A DNA stretch of 64,000 nucleotides from Fragilariopsis cylindrus CCMP1102 (lineage: Eukaryota; Bacillariophyta; Bacillariophyceae; Bacillariales; Bacillariaceae): positions 124,001-188,000 of the forward strand of contig FMBT01000365.1 in NCBI GenBank assembly GCA_900095095.1, written 5' to 3'. A program made the translations under genes and the position numbers. The notes under the pieces were generated by a model. The model did not search any database and had not been told where the DNA came from. It saw only the letters and a list, made by a program, of their open reading frames with translations. Positions 1 through 10,911 of the stretch are shown here, in pieces; the stretch's first letter is position 1, and each line of letters opens with the position of its first letter.

Positions 1-1223
1 CAAAATCTCATTCAGTACACTCTTTTGAATTGAGACGGTATCATCTGTAACTTGGATCAATCTTAGTAGGGCAAGGTATGCGTCTCGATGTTGGAGTGAT
101 GAAGTAGTGTATCCCTTAAGACTCTTGCATATTCGTTTACGATCCTTGGGAGTTCCATAGCTGGCGCAGGCAGCAACAACACGAGTACCCACTCGTGTGG
201 ATAATAAATGAATTGAATGATCTGCTATGGTTGATGATATCATTCGAATCTCACTAGGATCGACGACGTCAACATATTCCGCGAAAAGTTGTTGGAAGTA
301 TGTGTATCCATAAAAACTTTTTGCCATACCTTTATTGAGAATCGCCTGGACGAAATCAATGGCCGACTTTTTTTGTGTTTCTGTTGTTGCAGTCTCAATA
401 TTAGACTTAAGAGTTGGAACACCCGACAAATCCTTTACAAAAAGACTGAAATGAGGACCGTAAAATTCTTGTTTCAATGGAGCTGTTTGTTTTGGTGGTA
501 GATTCAAAAAAAGAGATTCTAAGACACGAGCTCCAACTCCATGAACTGCAAGTTTGGGCATTTCTCCCTTGAAAGACTTTTAGTAATAATATAACGATGG
601 AAGAAAAATTAGAATGTGTATAGTGAGCAAAATACCCAATATGTGTAATGAAATAAACTGAAATAGAAAGGCCATCCCAAAGCAATAAATACAACAAGTA
701 AAAAGTGACGTACTTTGACAATCATTTTGATGCTTGCATCATCTCGGGCACAATATTTGATAAGTTTAAGACAGCAAAAATGAGCATATTGAATCTTTGC
801 CATCTCAGCTAGACTACCCTCTGATTTGCAAATTTCTGTTAAAATTTCTTTTCTTTGTTTATCATTTCCGAATTGGATAGCTGCCTGAACGACTCGACTT
901 GCGTCGTGTTGGAGTGCAATCTCCTTCACCTTTCCATGGATAAGTGTCATAACTTTATCCATAAGGTCCTCGGTATCTTTCTTTGTGTTTGTCTTGAGCC
1001 TTAGTTTGTTCCACAATGTCTTTGCTTCTGCAACAGAATCGGCATGTTTACGTGTGGATTGACGATCTTTTCTAACCTGTCGTTTTAGCGCACTACTAGA
1101 TAACCCCTCTTTGTTCTCGTCGATACTCTTTTGCTTCTTTTTGAAGTTTTTGTCATATGGTTGTTTGTCACCACCACTACTTGGCGACTTTCGCTTGACG
1201 CTTTCTTTTTCTTTAGCAGCCAT
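1..1223 (-). CDS. PUM3: Pumilio homology protein PUM3/Puf6 (partial, 3' end outside window)
   Basis: Nucleolar RNA-binding protein of the PUM3/Puf6/Penguin family, which acts in large-subunit ribosome biogenesis (family knowledge). Exon 1 is 1223-714 and exon 2 runs from 576 off the left edge; the 713-577 intron has GTACGT and an AG end and is phase 0. The N-terminus is Lys-rich and basic, followed by Puf-type helical repeats such as HDASRVVQAAIQFG and IQYAHFCCLKLIKYC. Exon 2 continues with KLAVHGVGARVLESL, and then GTPKDRKRICKSLKGY, the hallmark of the PUM3 C-terminal half. The start is the ATG at 1223, preceding MAAKEKES. About 360 residues are visible against roughly 650 in the human protein, so the C-terminus is missing. 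Confidence 0.9.
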
Positions 1224-1563
1224 GATGATGTGTTACTCTGTTCTACTTTGTACTGTAATTATTTTAGTCAGGCTAGAGTATGATCGTATTGTATTCAAGG
1301 TAGATACGGTAGTATTACAGAATGAATCGAATCGATTATTCGATCATGCGATAACATGAAAATATGAATTCGAACTCTTTCTTCTTAACATTTTTGTAAT
1401 TGCTTCACAAGAAATGACTGGCCAAAAAATGGAGGTCCGTCCGCCCAGCGACCGAGTTCAAAAGGGGTTCCCCCTTATTTGCAAAAGGAAAAATGTGAAA
1501 CGCGAACGCTATCATGATGTGTGATTGGCTAATACCGTATGGCACAAAATTACGCGTATCTTT
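1224..1563. other. Intergenic spacer between two minus-strand genes
   Basis: About 340 bases between the PUM3 start and the proposed last exon of the dioxygenase gene. It should hold the PUM3 promoter. It is CpG-containing and non-repetitive; no coding signal seen. Confidence 0.5.
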
Positions 1564-3535
1564 CTAGAGCGATTTCGAATTCTTTTTGACATCATGGCCA
1601 TCGATGATAATGACATAAGACCAGCCAACTCCATCAGAAACTAGCAGCCTCACTGTGATGGTCACAACACCGAACTTTGTTGGCGTGTGCGAAGGGTCTC
1701 CAACGATACGCAAAGGAATCGAAAGAAGAATCCAGTTACCAGTAGAGACGATTCTAGCTAGATGATATACATATGCATATTCATGAAAAATAATAGTCCT
1801 AAATATATATATATATATATATATACATGCTTTAGAGAACTACATCTATCATCTTTTATGAAGAAAATTAAAGTACTATTATTAAGTAAGCTACTAAAAT
1901 ATTTTGTTCCAAAGACGTCTTGATCGTGCTGTCTCTTACGAGCACCTCTTGTAGTGATTTCCACGGAACCATCGTCATTAATGTTTGGTCGATCCAAGCG
2001 ATTTGCGTATGGAGGTTCAGCACAGCCCGTTGTGCGGGTGATAAATTTTCATACATTTCTTTTGGCCAACCACCTCCTTCATGACCAAAATAAGATCGTC
2101 CGTATACGTTAGTGCCGGGAGAGAATCGAAATAGAGCCGTCCGACGCTGTTCAGCACTTGTCCACGACTGCATATCAATCATTGTTGTTATGGACAACGA
2201 CACATAATGCATGGTATACAATGATTGTTTTGTGTTGTGTGATAGAAATAATGGGTGGGGAAGATATGGATGAGATTGAGTTTTCACTGAACCTTTTCCT
2301 TTTTTCTCGAGAATTCAACGAGTACGATTATTCCCCATCTATCGTCTATTCTTTAATCTTACCTTTGCTCCGTGAACTGTACCCTCGCTGAACAGAATCA
2401 CATCACCTGCCTTAGTGGCAGGTTGAATTACGTAGTCTTCATACTATTTTGTGTCATATAAAGATGACAGTATTGTGTATCATATATGAGATAAACGGGA
2501 GGCAAGAAATAGATCGGGTTTAGTTCTTAATTTTTCTGCATTCTTTTTCCTTCGTTGAGACGACATGATTACAGCTTTGATTTACCACAAAAACAATCAT
2601 GATCCATATGTATAGTCTTTATTGTATCGATAATATATTATAGTCTCTCTTCTTACCTTTTCCCCGTCGACCATGCCCTTTGGCATTTTGAGATTCGACT
2701 TGTGTGAGCCTGGTACAACACAAAAGCCTCCATCGCCAGCATTATGATCTCGAAGGATAACATTAACTCCAAGCAATGCCGATCGAATAGTCCCATGATG
2801 ATAGGTGTATGCAAGGAAAGGGTTGTACTCGCCTGACGTACAGTCTACGGTCCCTCCATGTAATTGAAATCCTTCTGATCCACTATTTTGGGCTAATACA
2901 ACTGGTAGATGATCCATCCTATATCCTTTCCCAAGAATACCATGGTAGACTGGAACTAGTCGAGGATGTGCTAGAATAGATTGAAACACTTTCGAATCTT
3001 TTTCTCCCCATTCTAAACAACGTCCAAGATCCATCCGACCGGGTCCCTTACCAAAAAAACGACTTCCAACTTTAGCATTTCGTAATTCATCATCAGATCG
3101 TTCTACCATTTCATCTGCATGTCGATCAATAGCACGATTTGCTTCCTCAACCTCCTCGGAAGATAGCACACCTCTTATGATCAAAAATCCATTCAAATCA
3201 AATAGGTAACGTTCATCCTCAGTCATTTCGATAGGATATTCTTTTTTACTTTGTTCCATTGCGATATTATCGGCAGCAAGTGTAGATTGGAGACGGGTAG
3301 TAGTAAAAGATGATGCGCTGGTGGGTGTGCTGGCTGTTATTATTGATATTGCGTTGGCTGTATATGCAGCCGACGAAACAACAATACTACTTCTACGAAT
3401 GGGCGAAACGGCAAATGCTCGTACTGTTGTTGATGTCAATCGAGTTGCGAGGCAAAGCATCCAAATAAATGTGGGAATGTTGTGAATAAAAAATACAAGT
3501 ACGACGGTGGCGGATGATCGAGCTGAAGAAGGCAT
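1564..3535 (-). CDS. Phytanoyl-CoA dioxygenase (PhyH) family protein, one frame break
   Basis: Fe(II)/2-oxoglutarate-dependent oxygenase of the PhyH family; substrate unknown. Proposed exons are 3535-2657, 2443-2363, 2167-1895 and 1757-1564, all GT-AG. The N-terminus is Ser/Thr-rich and looks like a leader. Core motifs are FLIIRGVLSSEEVEEA, the FQLHGG metal-binding segment (the H-x-x form seen in this subfamily instead of HxD), GDGGFCVVPGSHK, then GDVILFSEGTVHGA carrying the second His. In exon 3 LSPAQRAVL is followed one frame away by EPPYANRLDRP, which in the family are contiguous; one base seems missing near 2018-2020. Adding that base gives exon 3 the phase needed by exon 4. Exon 4 (reading GNWILLSIPLRIVG) has good coding character but no family match and is the least certain part. 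A TA microsatellite lies in the last intron. Confidence 0.75.
1803..1826. repeat. (TA)n microsatellite
   Basis: Run of alternating T and A of about 22 bases inside the last intron of the PhyH family gene. Confidence 0.9.
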
Positions 3536-4074
3536 TCAGATTTAATGATGTGCTTGAAATGTAAATGGTATTGATACCTTTTTATGGTTGATTCAGTTCT
3601 GTCTCTTTCTTCTTCCTTGATTAATACAATGTATTGTAATTATAGATGCGTTGTTATGTCGTCGTTTGCTTTCTGTTGCGGTATTTGATTTGCTTACTAC
3701 AGTAACTTAGTATTTCTATTTATTTTTTGTTCTTTTCGAATTATTTTGTGATGTGTCATCAAAGAAAATGCTAGTGATGAATGATGAGGTCATTTTGCTT
3801 TGCCGTCTTGCGTTGCGTCATCTATGTTCATCAGTCGTGGAAATAAGCTCTAGAGGGAGATTTGGGCGCCCCTTTTTCTAAATTTGTATCCAATCGTCAA
3901 TCGATCGATTATCGATTGTTCAAAAAACAGAAACTTTTTAACTTCTAACAAACTACTTCAGAAGTAACATTACAACAAACACATAAAGCAACAACATCAT
4001 AAACATAAACAACATAAACAAATAATACGCCCCAATTTTCGTAATCGCAAAAAAGAATATTGTCCATCACCAAT
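3536..4074. promoter_or_regulatory. Divergent intergenic region, PhyH gene / FES1
   Basis: About 540 bases between head-to-head start codons. Any promoters for both genes must lie here. It contains a TCGATCGATTATCGATTG cluster near 3898-3917; no other recognised element. Confidence 0.4.
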
Positions 4075-5280
4075 ATGTCAGCAGGCGGAAAAGGTGGTGG
4101 TGATCCATGGGCATGGCTTGGTTTATTGAAATGGACTTTGGCGCATAGTGATGGAACGAAACCATCTGATCCGGCCAAGATGATGTCGGACGAAGACCGA
4201 GCCTTCTTAGAAATGGTAATGAAGGAGGGTATCATCGATGAAAATGAACGAATGAAGATTATTTTAGAAGAATTTTCAAAGGCAATGGAATATTACAAAA
4301 GTCAGGCAGATAAACTAACAAAAATAGATGAAGAACAAAACGATGATGATGATGATGATGATGATGTGGCGGAGGAGGAGGAAAAAGAAAAAGATGCTGA
4401 ATCATCGTCTCAACCAATTCCCAACGATGAGGCTCTTGAAGAATTATTACAAGAACTACGAGATATCGTCGAGCAGGTGGATTATGCTCGAGCTTTTGTT
4501 TCCCTTAAGGGGTGTAGTTTTCTGTTAGGGGCCATCAGTGCAATGTCTTCGGCGTCGTCGTCATTATCATCATCATCATCTGCACCTGCCCCTGCACCCA
4601 TTATACCAGAACCCATACGCAATATTTGTTTAGGAATCTTATCGACTTTGGCACAAAATAATCCACCTGTACAGAAAGAACTATTAGAGATCGGTGCCCT
4701 CAAAACTTTGAGTGATATGTTTCTGCTCGATTCTGCCACAACATCATTGTCGACAAAGACCAAGATTATGCAAAGCGTGAGTGCCATCGTTCGGAATTGT
4801 GATTTGACTGAGGCAGTTTTTGAACAACTTCCTCAGGCTCCCGTTTTGATGGTTCAAGGATTGAGTAGTGATCCAGAAGTATCGAATGTGTCACTACGAA
4901 CAAAGACGCTATTTTTCTTACGGGCATACCTGACTTCAGATAACGCCACACCAGAAAGAGCGAAGACATTTAGTTACGCAATTGCTCTTGTCGCCGATCC
5001 TCAATATCTAAATGACAATGGTGAAGATGATGGTGCGGCGATTACACTTCGAGAATCGTCCATCGCCTTACTTCAACAATTGTTAGAACGTCGAATGGCC
5101 GTTACACTTTTACTACAACGTAAAAACATCTTGGCATCTTTAGGAGTAGAAAGGATAAAAAATATGCGGGCATTAACAGGAGACGATGCCGATCGCACAA
5201 AAGAGGAATTACATCTTTGGGAGACATTTTTGGTATTACTGGCACGAACTGAGCCAGAAGAGGAAATTCTCGATAACTAA
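4075..5280 (+). CDS. FES1: Hsp70 nucleotide exchange factor FES1/HspBP1
   Basis: Armadillo-type nucleotide exchange factor that opens cytosolic Hsp70 to release ADP (family knowledge). Single exon of 401 residues. The N-terminal signature is clear: PWAWLGLLKWTLAHSDG at about 11-27 and MSDEDRAFLEMVMKE at about 38-52, matching the Fes1 N-terminal domain. An acidic Asp/Glu run (about 90-107) and a Ser/Ala/Pro linker (about 160-178) interrupt the armadillo part, which is seen in LLEIGALKTLSDMFLL and GLSSDPEVSNVSLRTKTLFFLRA segments. The ATG at 4075 is chosen; an in-frame TTG at 4060 precedes it but is not a credible start. Divergent from the PhyH gene. Confidence 0.9.
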   Translation: MSAGGKGGGDPWAWLGLLKWTLAHSDGTKPSDPAKMMSDEDRAFLEMVMKEGIIDENERMKIILEEFSKAMEYYKSQADKLTKIDEEQNDDDDDDDDVAEEEEKEKDAESSSQPIPNDEALEELLQELRDIVEQVDYARAFVSLKGCSFLLGAISAMSSASSSLSSSSSAPAPAPIIPEPIRNICLGILSTLAQNNPPVQKELLEIGALKTLSDMFLLDSATTSLSTKTKIMQSVSAIVRNCDLTEAVFEQLPQAPVLMVQGLSSDPEVSNVSLRTKTLFFLRAYLTSDNATPERAKTFSYAIALVADPQYLNDNGEDDGAAITLRESSIALLQQLLERRMAVTLLLQRKNILASLGVERIKNMRALTGDDADRTKEELHLWETFLVLLARTEPEEEILDN

Positions 5281-5485
5281 CTGATGATGTCACGTGTCCT
5301 CCGATAAATAAATAACTATTGACGAGGAAAGAATTCGATCATACTAATTAATAAATAACATCATAATGATTTAAATCTATGAAAAAACATATTATTGAAA
5401 TACCGATAGAACTTTCTTTAGTTTTAGATTGTGTATTATTACTGTAGGTGACGAGTAGTTCCACATAAGAATTTCTTTTTTCGGT

Positions 5486-8400
5486 TTAATACAACTCGTT
5501 GAGTACATCCTCTCTTTGATTTTCACCTAAGATACATTTGAGTAGAGGGTATTTACCGGCACCTTCAGCAGATTCTCCCCACTCCAAACTTGCAACCAAG
5601 GCTCTATGAGCGTCCGAAAAAGCTCTTTGGACTTGATTTATTCGAAAAGCATTCCTCCCGACATTATTGCTCGAGGATAATGGATCTTCGACAAATAGTA
5701 GATCAAATGTAAAGGGACGGACATTGTCAAAGGATGGATTAGTATTGTTGTTATTAGGATGATCAACAACCTTGGGGTGGGTGGGAGCGCTTCGAGGGAC
5801 GAATCGATGACTGGATCCCGATGCGACAGTGGAGCCAGTAGGTTTCGCAAAGAGACGAGGATGTCTGCGTCTACTGCCATCAACACTACCAGCGTCACTA
5901 AAACTATTGCGGCGTCGAAAATCTATGTCGCCAGTTGGAATAGGAATATTTGTTACAGCATGTTGTGTGTGTGGATGGGGTCCGTTCCAGATAGCTGGGG
6001 GCTCGTATCCAGCAACAACAGCAGTATGGTTGTTAGTTCTGGCAAAGTATTGACGGCCGCGGACACTAATACCAATGGCTCTGGGATCAAAACAATTCCC
6101 GTAAAAGTCCAAGAAGCCCATCAACAATGATCCACAATCGCCGGATAGGGGTTGTTCCTGCAGATATCGCGCTACCATGAGGAAAAGACAATGCGATGAT
6201 AGACCCCCAGTATACGCTGTCAACAGGCCTCGACGCAGTAAGAATTGTTTTAACACCAGCATGAGAGGACGAATCAAAGGTAATTCCTCTAAAATCAGAG
6301 TTACCATTTGATTGGCTTCCAGCCCGTGATGTTCAGGTCCATCAAAGCTTATATCAAGCTGGATCATTCTTGCGCGAGTATCTTTAGTCGAAACCTTGAT
6401 AACAGGTACGACTGTTCTTTCGATTACTTTAATCGATCGTGGATCAATCCAAGACTCTCCCTTTAATTCGCGTGCCAATAGTTTCTGATGTGATGTATTA
6501 AGCGCATTTCGGCCTTCCAATACACCTGGAGCAAGAGCCAAATCCTTCTTGTGCACCGCTGGTAGACAAACGACAAAATCTAAGTCACTTGAAGGTAAGC
6601 ATAGTCCAGATATGTAGCTTCCGTATAGTTTCACTTGCGCACGCGGCCAAATAGTTTTGACCAGTCTGGAAAATCTTTCCACGGCGAGTTTACGCCCTCC
6701 ATCGAGTCTTCTTAATTTAGTGCTAGTAGCATCTAAATACTGCAAAATATCCTTCGTAAGTCTTGACTGTAGACCATTAAAGTGGAAAGAGTCATGAACA
6801 GGCATTGTTCCTGTAATCTGTCCTCCTGAGAGATGAGATTTGCTGTTATTGAAATCAATAGACGCATTAGAAGAACCAGTTATTGTCTGATTCGACGGCA
6901 TACGACGCACAGAATCAATACGAGCTTCTCGTGCTTTCGAAATGGGATCGTAAACCTCATCTTCACTGAAAAGGGACTCGTGGTCTCCATGACGAAATCC
7001 AGCATCACTCATTGGGCCAGGGCGCACCCCATTGTTAATCCCATGGAAAAAAGGTTGCATACCATGTGGATCAGTAGAGGATCCATACATTTGGGGGTGA
7101 GTAAACGATCCATGGAAGTCTACCGGAGTTGCTGCAGCAGCTTGTCGCGTTGCTAGCATTACTTTCAGTTTTGCTACTTCTGCTCCGAGAGTCAAGCACA
7201 TGTCTTGAAAATTATTCCGCTCCTCTCGAACGGCTGCAAGTTCTTCTGATTCAGCTCGATGTGAAATACCCGAAATGATTGTCGTCGTCTCGTCTCTTGT
7301 CAACTCTTCCCTATACCAATCCTGATGTTCTCCTCGATGAGCATCCATAGCGGTCTCGCTTTGAGCACATGATTCTTTGCGTTGGCCTTGCCTTTGTCCG
7401 GATGATTCTATTAGTTGCATTCCCTGGTCCAGGCTGCCACTATCAGCCCTCGGCGAAGGTTCGGGTCTTGCGAGGGACTTCACCGCAACCGATTTATAAG
7501 TAGGCACTTCCAATTCCCGTTGATATCGCAGTTTGTCTCTCCGTAATTTTCTACTACTGTGATCGTCTAGAAATGATTCAATTCGAAGGTCTTCTCCTGA
7601 CCAATTTTTCTTAATTAGTCCCTTGGCAGGTGAATTGGGAGGAAGGCTCGTAGATTCAAATTCAAGAGAAGGAAATCGTTTCAGTGCTCCCGATGAGTCG
7701 TATTTGAATTTCTTCAGGTCGGCGAGAGATACCACTATAGGCGACAACGTTGGTGGAGGCGTGATGGGAGCTTCGGGAGAAGGCGAATCCGGTATTATGT
7801 TTGCTGATTCCTCTCTGTAACCTGGTCCTGAAGTTGCTGCCGCGACTTCTTTGTCTTCCTCCTTTTCGTCGAAACTTGTCGTAGCTTTAACATCCTGATC
7901 AGAATCAACGCTGCTTTCAATCGGAACTGCCTTCTCTACATATCCACTAGTGTCTACAAGCTTCTCTCTAGAATAATTTTCGATTTTACTAACATCATCG
8001 TGGCATTTCGAATAGGCGGCATCTATTTCTCGAATAGCACTCATTTCGGTGGGCAAAGGAGTCTGTTCTGTTACCACATTATCTGGAACATTCATTTCTT
8101 CTGCTTCCACAGCCGATGCTATGTCCTTATTATAGGTCGAAGATGCGATCGACGCAGCCGTAGACGCTGCCATAAGTCTTTCTTCTTCGTCTTCGTCCTC
8201 TTTGTCGTCCATTTCTTTACTTCGCGACGACTGAAAAAAGTTAGCTAGGATACTACGTTCTCTTGATTGATAGCGGTTTACGAAAGGCAAATTGTTCACT
8301 TCTCTCCCAATACTACTAGATTGTTTCATATCAAGGACCATATCACCGTCATCTGCAATGAATGAATTGTAGAGGACGGATGGGAGACTTTCGTTTTGTC

Positions 8401-10387
8401 TGGTATAAATCGAGAAGGCATTGTTATCGTAGTGATTAGTCGCCTCCTGATCCAAACTTCGGCATGTATTTATATGCCCAGCATCATCTTTTCTAGTTAG
8501 CTTGATAGTAGATAAAATGTTCGCACTACCCTCAGCATCGCGGATATTCTTGTTCGTAGTAGTATTTTCTTCCGATGAATCCAAAAAGGACGAATGTAGC
8601 TCAGAATTAACATTCGTTGCAACACCAACAGGCGTGTCTTCATCAAAATCCTCTGATTTTTGTGAGGCCTCTAAGCCAACGTCGATGAATACTTTATCAG
8701 TAATTTCTTCTAGAATGCTAAGGACGAAAATGATATTTCGATTCCGATCTCGTGTTGATGTCTTGTTTTTGGGAAAGTCCAATGGTAAAGTTGAACATTT
8801 TGACTTTTCGTCGTCGACGTCGTCGTCGTCGTCTTTCGAAGACGAATCACTCGGATTATTGAGGAGGTTGTCATCATTTTCTATTCCGTCGGGAATCACT
8901 GGAAGTGCTGGATTATTGCGCTTTTTCTTCCTTTTGCGTTTAATCTTTTTCCGTTTCTTATTATTATTATTATTATTGAAATTAAAATTATCCGCAACAT
9001 CGTTGTTTTTTGTTTCCATTTCTTCTTCAAAGATTACCCGTTCCATTTGTTTCACTAGTTCTTCTTCTAGCTTGGTACTAACCAAACACTTAAATCGGCT
9101 ACTATGAGGAATGTGCATTTCAACGAGTCGAGTTTGAGTCCAAGTCCGAGCGATATTCTTCCAGTAACAATTATCGTTTGGGTTTTCGGCTAGTATGGAT
9201 TGTGGTGATGAAAAGATGACTTCGATACGCTGTAATGCTATAGGATTGCGTTCTAACAAAGACCAAAGAGTTCCATCCCGCAAATACTGTAACTGTGAAC
9301 TTTCTTGTTCTTCTTTTAGAATTTCCTTCAAACCTAGCGTAATTGCCCGTATCAGAGCCGCTTGAATGACTGATTCTTCGTAGTCATGCAAAGGTCCTCC
9401 TTGCCGTATAACTCGACCAGGATGACTAGCAGATTGTTGTTGATGTTGCTGTTGCTGTTGGTGTCGTCGTTGTGTTTTTATTAAATAATTTTGATAGGAA
9501 TCCCATAGTGCCATTTGAAATCGACTTGCAATATACATACTGAGAGAGAACCATCGTTTGGTAGGTTGTAACCAAGGAGCGCAGTAAGAGAGACCATGTG
9601 ATACTTTAGGGTCAACATCATGGTTCTGTTGTTGTTGTTGTTGTAAAAATTGTCCCCGTGAGGCAATCCGTAGAATATTCAATATCGACGACGCGGTTCT
9701 TTTTCCTTTTTCTTCTCCCTGACAAACGAAGCATGCCGTTGCATTGTATCTCCCCCCATTATTTATACGTGTCCCCTGTATAAGTTTCGAATCTGCATCT
9801 TCCTGTTCTAAAGTACAACCTAGACTGTATATATCACCCCATAGAGCAACCTTTTGGCGTGCAATGACATCAAATCGACGTGTATCAGCTGCAATATTAT
9901 TATTATTATTATTATTCCCCGTATTATTATTATTATTATTATTATTGTTATTGCGTTTATTGTAATTCCGTGACGAGCGACCACCGACATTCCCGTTTTC
10001 GTTATTTTTTATGGATGACGATTGTTGTTCTATCCATTGGAATAGTCGTGGTTTCGTCCATCGTAAATGTTCTTCTTCCTTGTAGAAATAATCGAGTCGA
10101 ACCCCCTTCTGACTTCTTGGTTTATATCCTGTCGCTCGTGGATGTACAGGAGTTGAAGGGGGTGGTTGCTGTTGTACCATTTGTGATAAAAGTTCATAGT
10201 CGTGACTGGGATATAAAGAGTTTGTTGAGGATAACGAGATGCTATTTTTGGGAGAGTGATCCGTATTCGATTCAAATGTGAAGGCCATAGAATCCAGTAA
10301 TTCTTCTAGATTGAGAGATGTCACCCATAGCTTGAAGTCGGAGGATATTCGCTCTCTTGTGAGCTTCTGTTTATCATCAAATTTCAT
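5486..10387 (-). CDS. Non-canonical poly(A) polymerase/nucleotidyltransferase (TRF4/PAPD5-like), very long N-terminus
   Basis: Uninterrupted 1633-residue reading frame. The last 430 residues hold a DNA polymerase beta-type nucleotidyltransferase: helix FSRLVKTIWPRAQVKLYGS, then GSYISGLCLPSSDLDFVV (about 1257-1274) with the GS and DxD metal-binding motif, and QLDISF supplying the third Asp. The PAP-associated domain follows (GGLSSHCLFLMVARYL, then GFLDFYGNCFDP at about 1410). This order matches the Trf4/PAPD5/7 group, which adds short tails to nuclear RNAs for exosome decay; that role is inferred. The first 1150 residues are mostly disordered, with poly-Asn (codons near 9897-9957 and 8958-8975), poly-Gln, KKKRKK-type basic stretches and Ser/Asp/Glu runs. 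An N-terminal patch with CFVCQGEEKGKR is unrecognised. Typical relatives have 550-800 residues, so the N-terminus is unusually long. Confidence 0.85.
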   Translation of the reverse strand: MKFDDKQKLTRERISSDFKLWVTSLNLEELLDSMAFTFESNTDHSPKNSISLSSTNSLYPSHDYELLSQMVQQQPPPSTPVHPRATGYKPRSQKGVRLDYFYKEEEHLRWTKPRLFQWIEQQSSSIKNNENGNVGGRSSRNYNKRNNNNNNNNNNTGNNNNNNNIAADTRRFDVIARQKVALWGDIYSLGCTLEQEDADSKLIQGTRINNGGRYNATACFVCQGEEKGKRTASSILNILRIASRGQFLQQQQQQNHDVDPKVSHGLSYCAPWLQPTKRWFSLSMYIASRFQMALWDSYQNYLIKTQRRHQQQQQHQQQSASHPGRVIRQGGPLHDYEESVIQAALIRAITLGLKEILKEEQESSQLQYLRDGTLWSLLERNPIALQRIEVIFSSPQSILAENPNDNCYWKNIARTWTQTRLVEMHIPHSSRFKCLVSTKLEEELVKQMERVIFEEEMETKNNDVADNFNFNNNNNNKKRKKIKRKRKKKRNNPALPVIPDGIENDDNLLNNPSDSSSKDDDDDVDDEKSKCSTLPLDFPKNKTSTRDRNRNIIFVLSILEEITDKVFIDVGLEASQKSEDFDEDTPVGVATNVNSELHSSFLDSSEENTTTNKNIRDAEGSANILSTIKLTRKDDAGHINTCRSLDQEATNHYDNNAFSIYTRQNESLPSVLYNSFIADDGDMVLDMKQSSSIGREVNNLPFVNRYQSRERSILANFFQSSRSKEMDDKEDEDEEERLMAASTAASIASSTYNKDIASAVEAEEMNVPDNVVTEQTPLPTEMSAIREIDAAYSKCHDDVSKIENYSREKLVDTSGYVEKAVPIESSVDSDQDVKATTSFDEKEEDKEVAAATSGPGYREESANIIPDSPSPEAPITPPPTLSPIVVSLADLKKFKYDSSGALKRFPSLEFESTSLPPNSPAKGLIKKNWSGEDLRIESFLDDHSSRKLRRDKLRYQRELEVPTYKSVAVKSLARPEPSPRADSGSLDQGMQLIESSGQRQGQRKESCAQSETAMDAHRGEHQDWYREELTRDETTTIISGISHRAESEELAAVREERNNFQDMCLTLGAEVAKLKVMLATRQAAAATPVDFHGSFTHPQMYGSSTDPHGMQPFFHGINNGVRPGPMSDAGFRHGDHESLFSEDEVYDPISKAREARIDSVRRMPSNQTITGSSNASIDFNNSKSHLSGGQITGTMPVHDSFHFNGLQSRLTKDILQYLDATSTKLRRLDGGRKLAVERFSRLVKTIWPRAQVKLYGSYISGLCLPSSDLDFVVCLPAVHKKDLALAPGVLEGRNALNTSHQKLLARELKGESWIDPRSIKVIERTVVPVIKVSTKDTRARMIQLDISFDGPEHHGLEANQMVTLILEELPLIRPLMLVLKQFLLRRGLLTAYTGGLSSHCLFLMVARYLQEQPLSGDCGSLLMGFLDFYGNCFDPRAIGISVRGRQYFARTNNHTAVVAGYEPPAIWNGPHPHTQHAVTNIPIPTGDIDFRRRNSFSDAGSVDGSRRRHPRLFAKPTGSTVASGSSHRFVPRSAPTHPKVVDHPNNNNTNPSFDNVRPFTFDLLFVEDPLSSSNNVGRNAFRINQVQRAFSDAHRALVASLEWGESAEGAGKYPLLKCILGENQREDVLNELY
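9897..9957. repeat. AAT/ATT trinucleotide repeat coding poly-Asn
   Basis: Two ATT-rich tracts in the plus strand, encoding about ten and eight consecutive Asn residues in the TRF4-like protein. Likely length-variable between alleles. Confidence 0.8.
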
Positions 10388-10911
10388 CTTGGAAAAATCT
10401 ACAGAAGAGCATTCGCCTAGGACCTATACTATCACGTCATATAATAAGTTCGAAACTTTGTTGATAATAGTAGGGCTATCACTAAAAGCTAATAGCAGAG
10501 TGATCTTTGTAAGTTAAGAATTACTTGAGGAACTTTTATGCAACAGATAAATATGTACAGTATGTATCTACTGTATAGGCCTAGTACCACCCCCGTACTG
10601 TACTGACACTCCATGGCCGTGAACTCAACGAAAAAAATGTAAATAATCACAAGAAAAAGTGACCAGTCGTGGATATTGTGGCGCGCCATTTCCAGTCCCG
10701 CTCAAATTTTCCACCACACAATATTTCCACACACATTTTTTATGAATGAATGAAAATCGAATATTTCATTTTGTAACGAAGTATAACGAAGAGACTTTCG
10801 ACGACTCACCATGTACAGTATTACAAATACTTGTAAATAACAAGCAAAAAACATTCGGCATCTCATTGGATCCAATAAGCTAATACTTTAACCAAATAAT
10901 AATAGGCAGCC
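10388..10911. promoter_or_regulatory. Divergent intergenic region, TRF4-like / ACL4
   Basis: 524 bases between head-to-head starts. It contains one exact GTACTGTAC at 10595-10603 and near copies (GTACAGTAT at 10555 and 10812), a word that recurs in other spacers of this window. No other element recognised. Confidence 0.4.

Noticed and set aside
4060-4074. Extra five residues before FES1
   Set aside because: They depend on a TTG start; the ATG at 4075 is the first credible one.
8502-9107. 201-codon plus-strand frame
   Set aside because: Mirror of the Asp/Lys/Asn-rich TRF4-like coding strand; Ser/Phe/Leu-rich with no motif.
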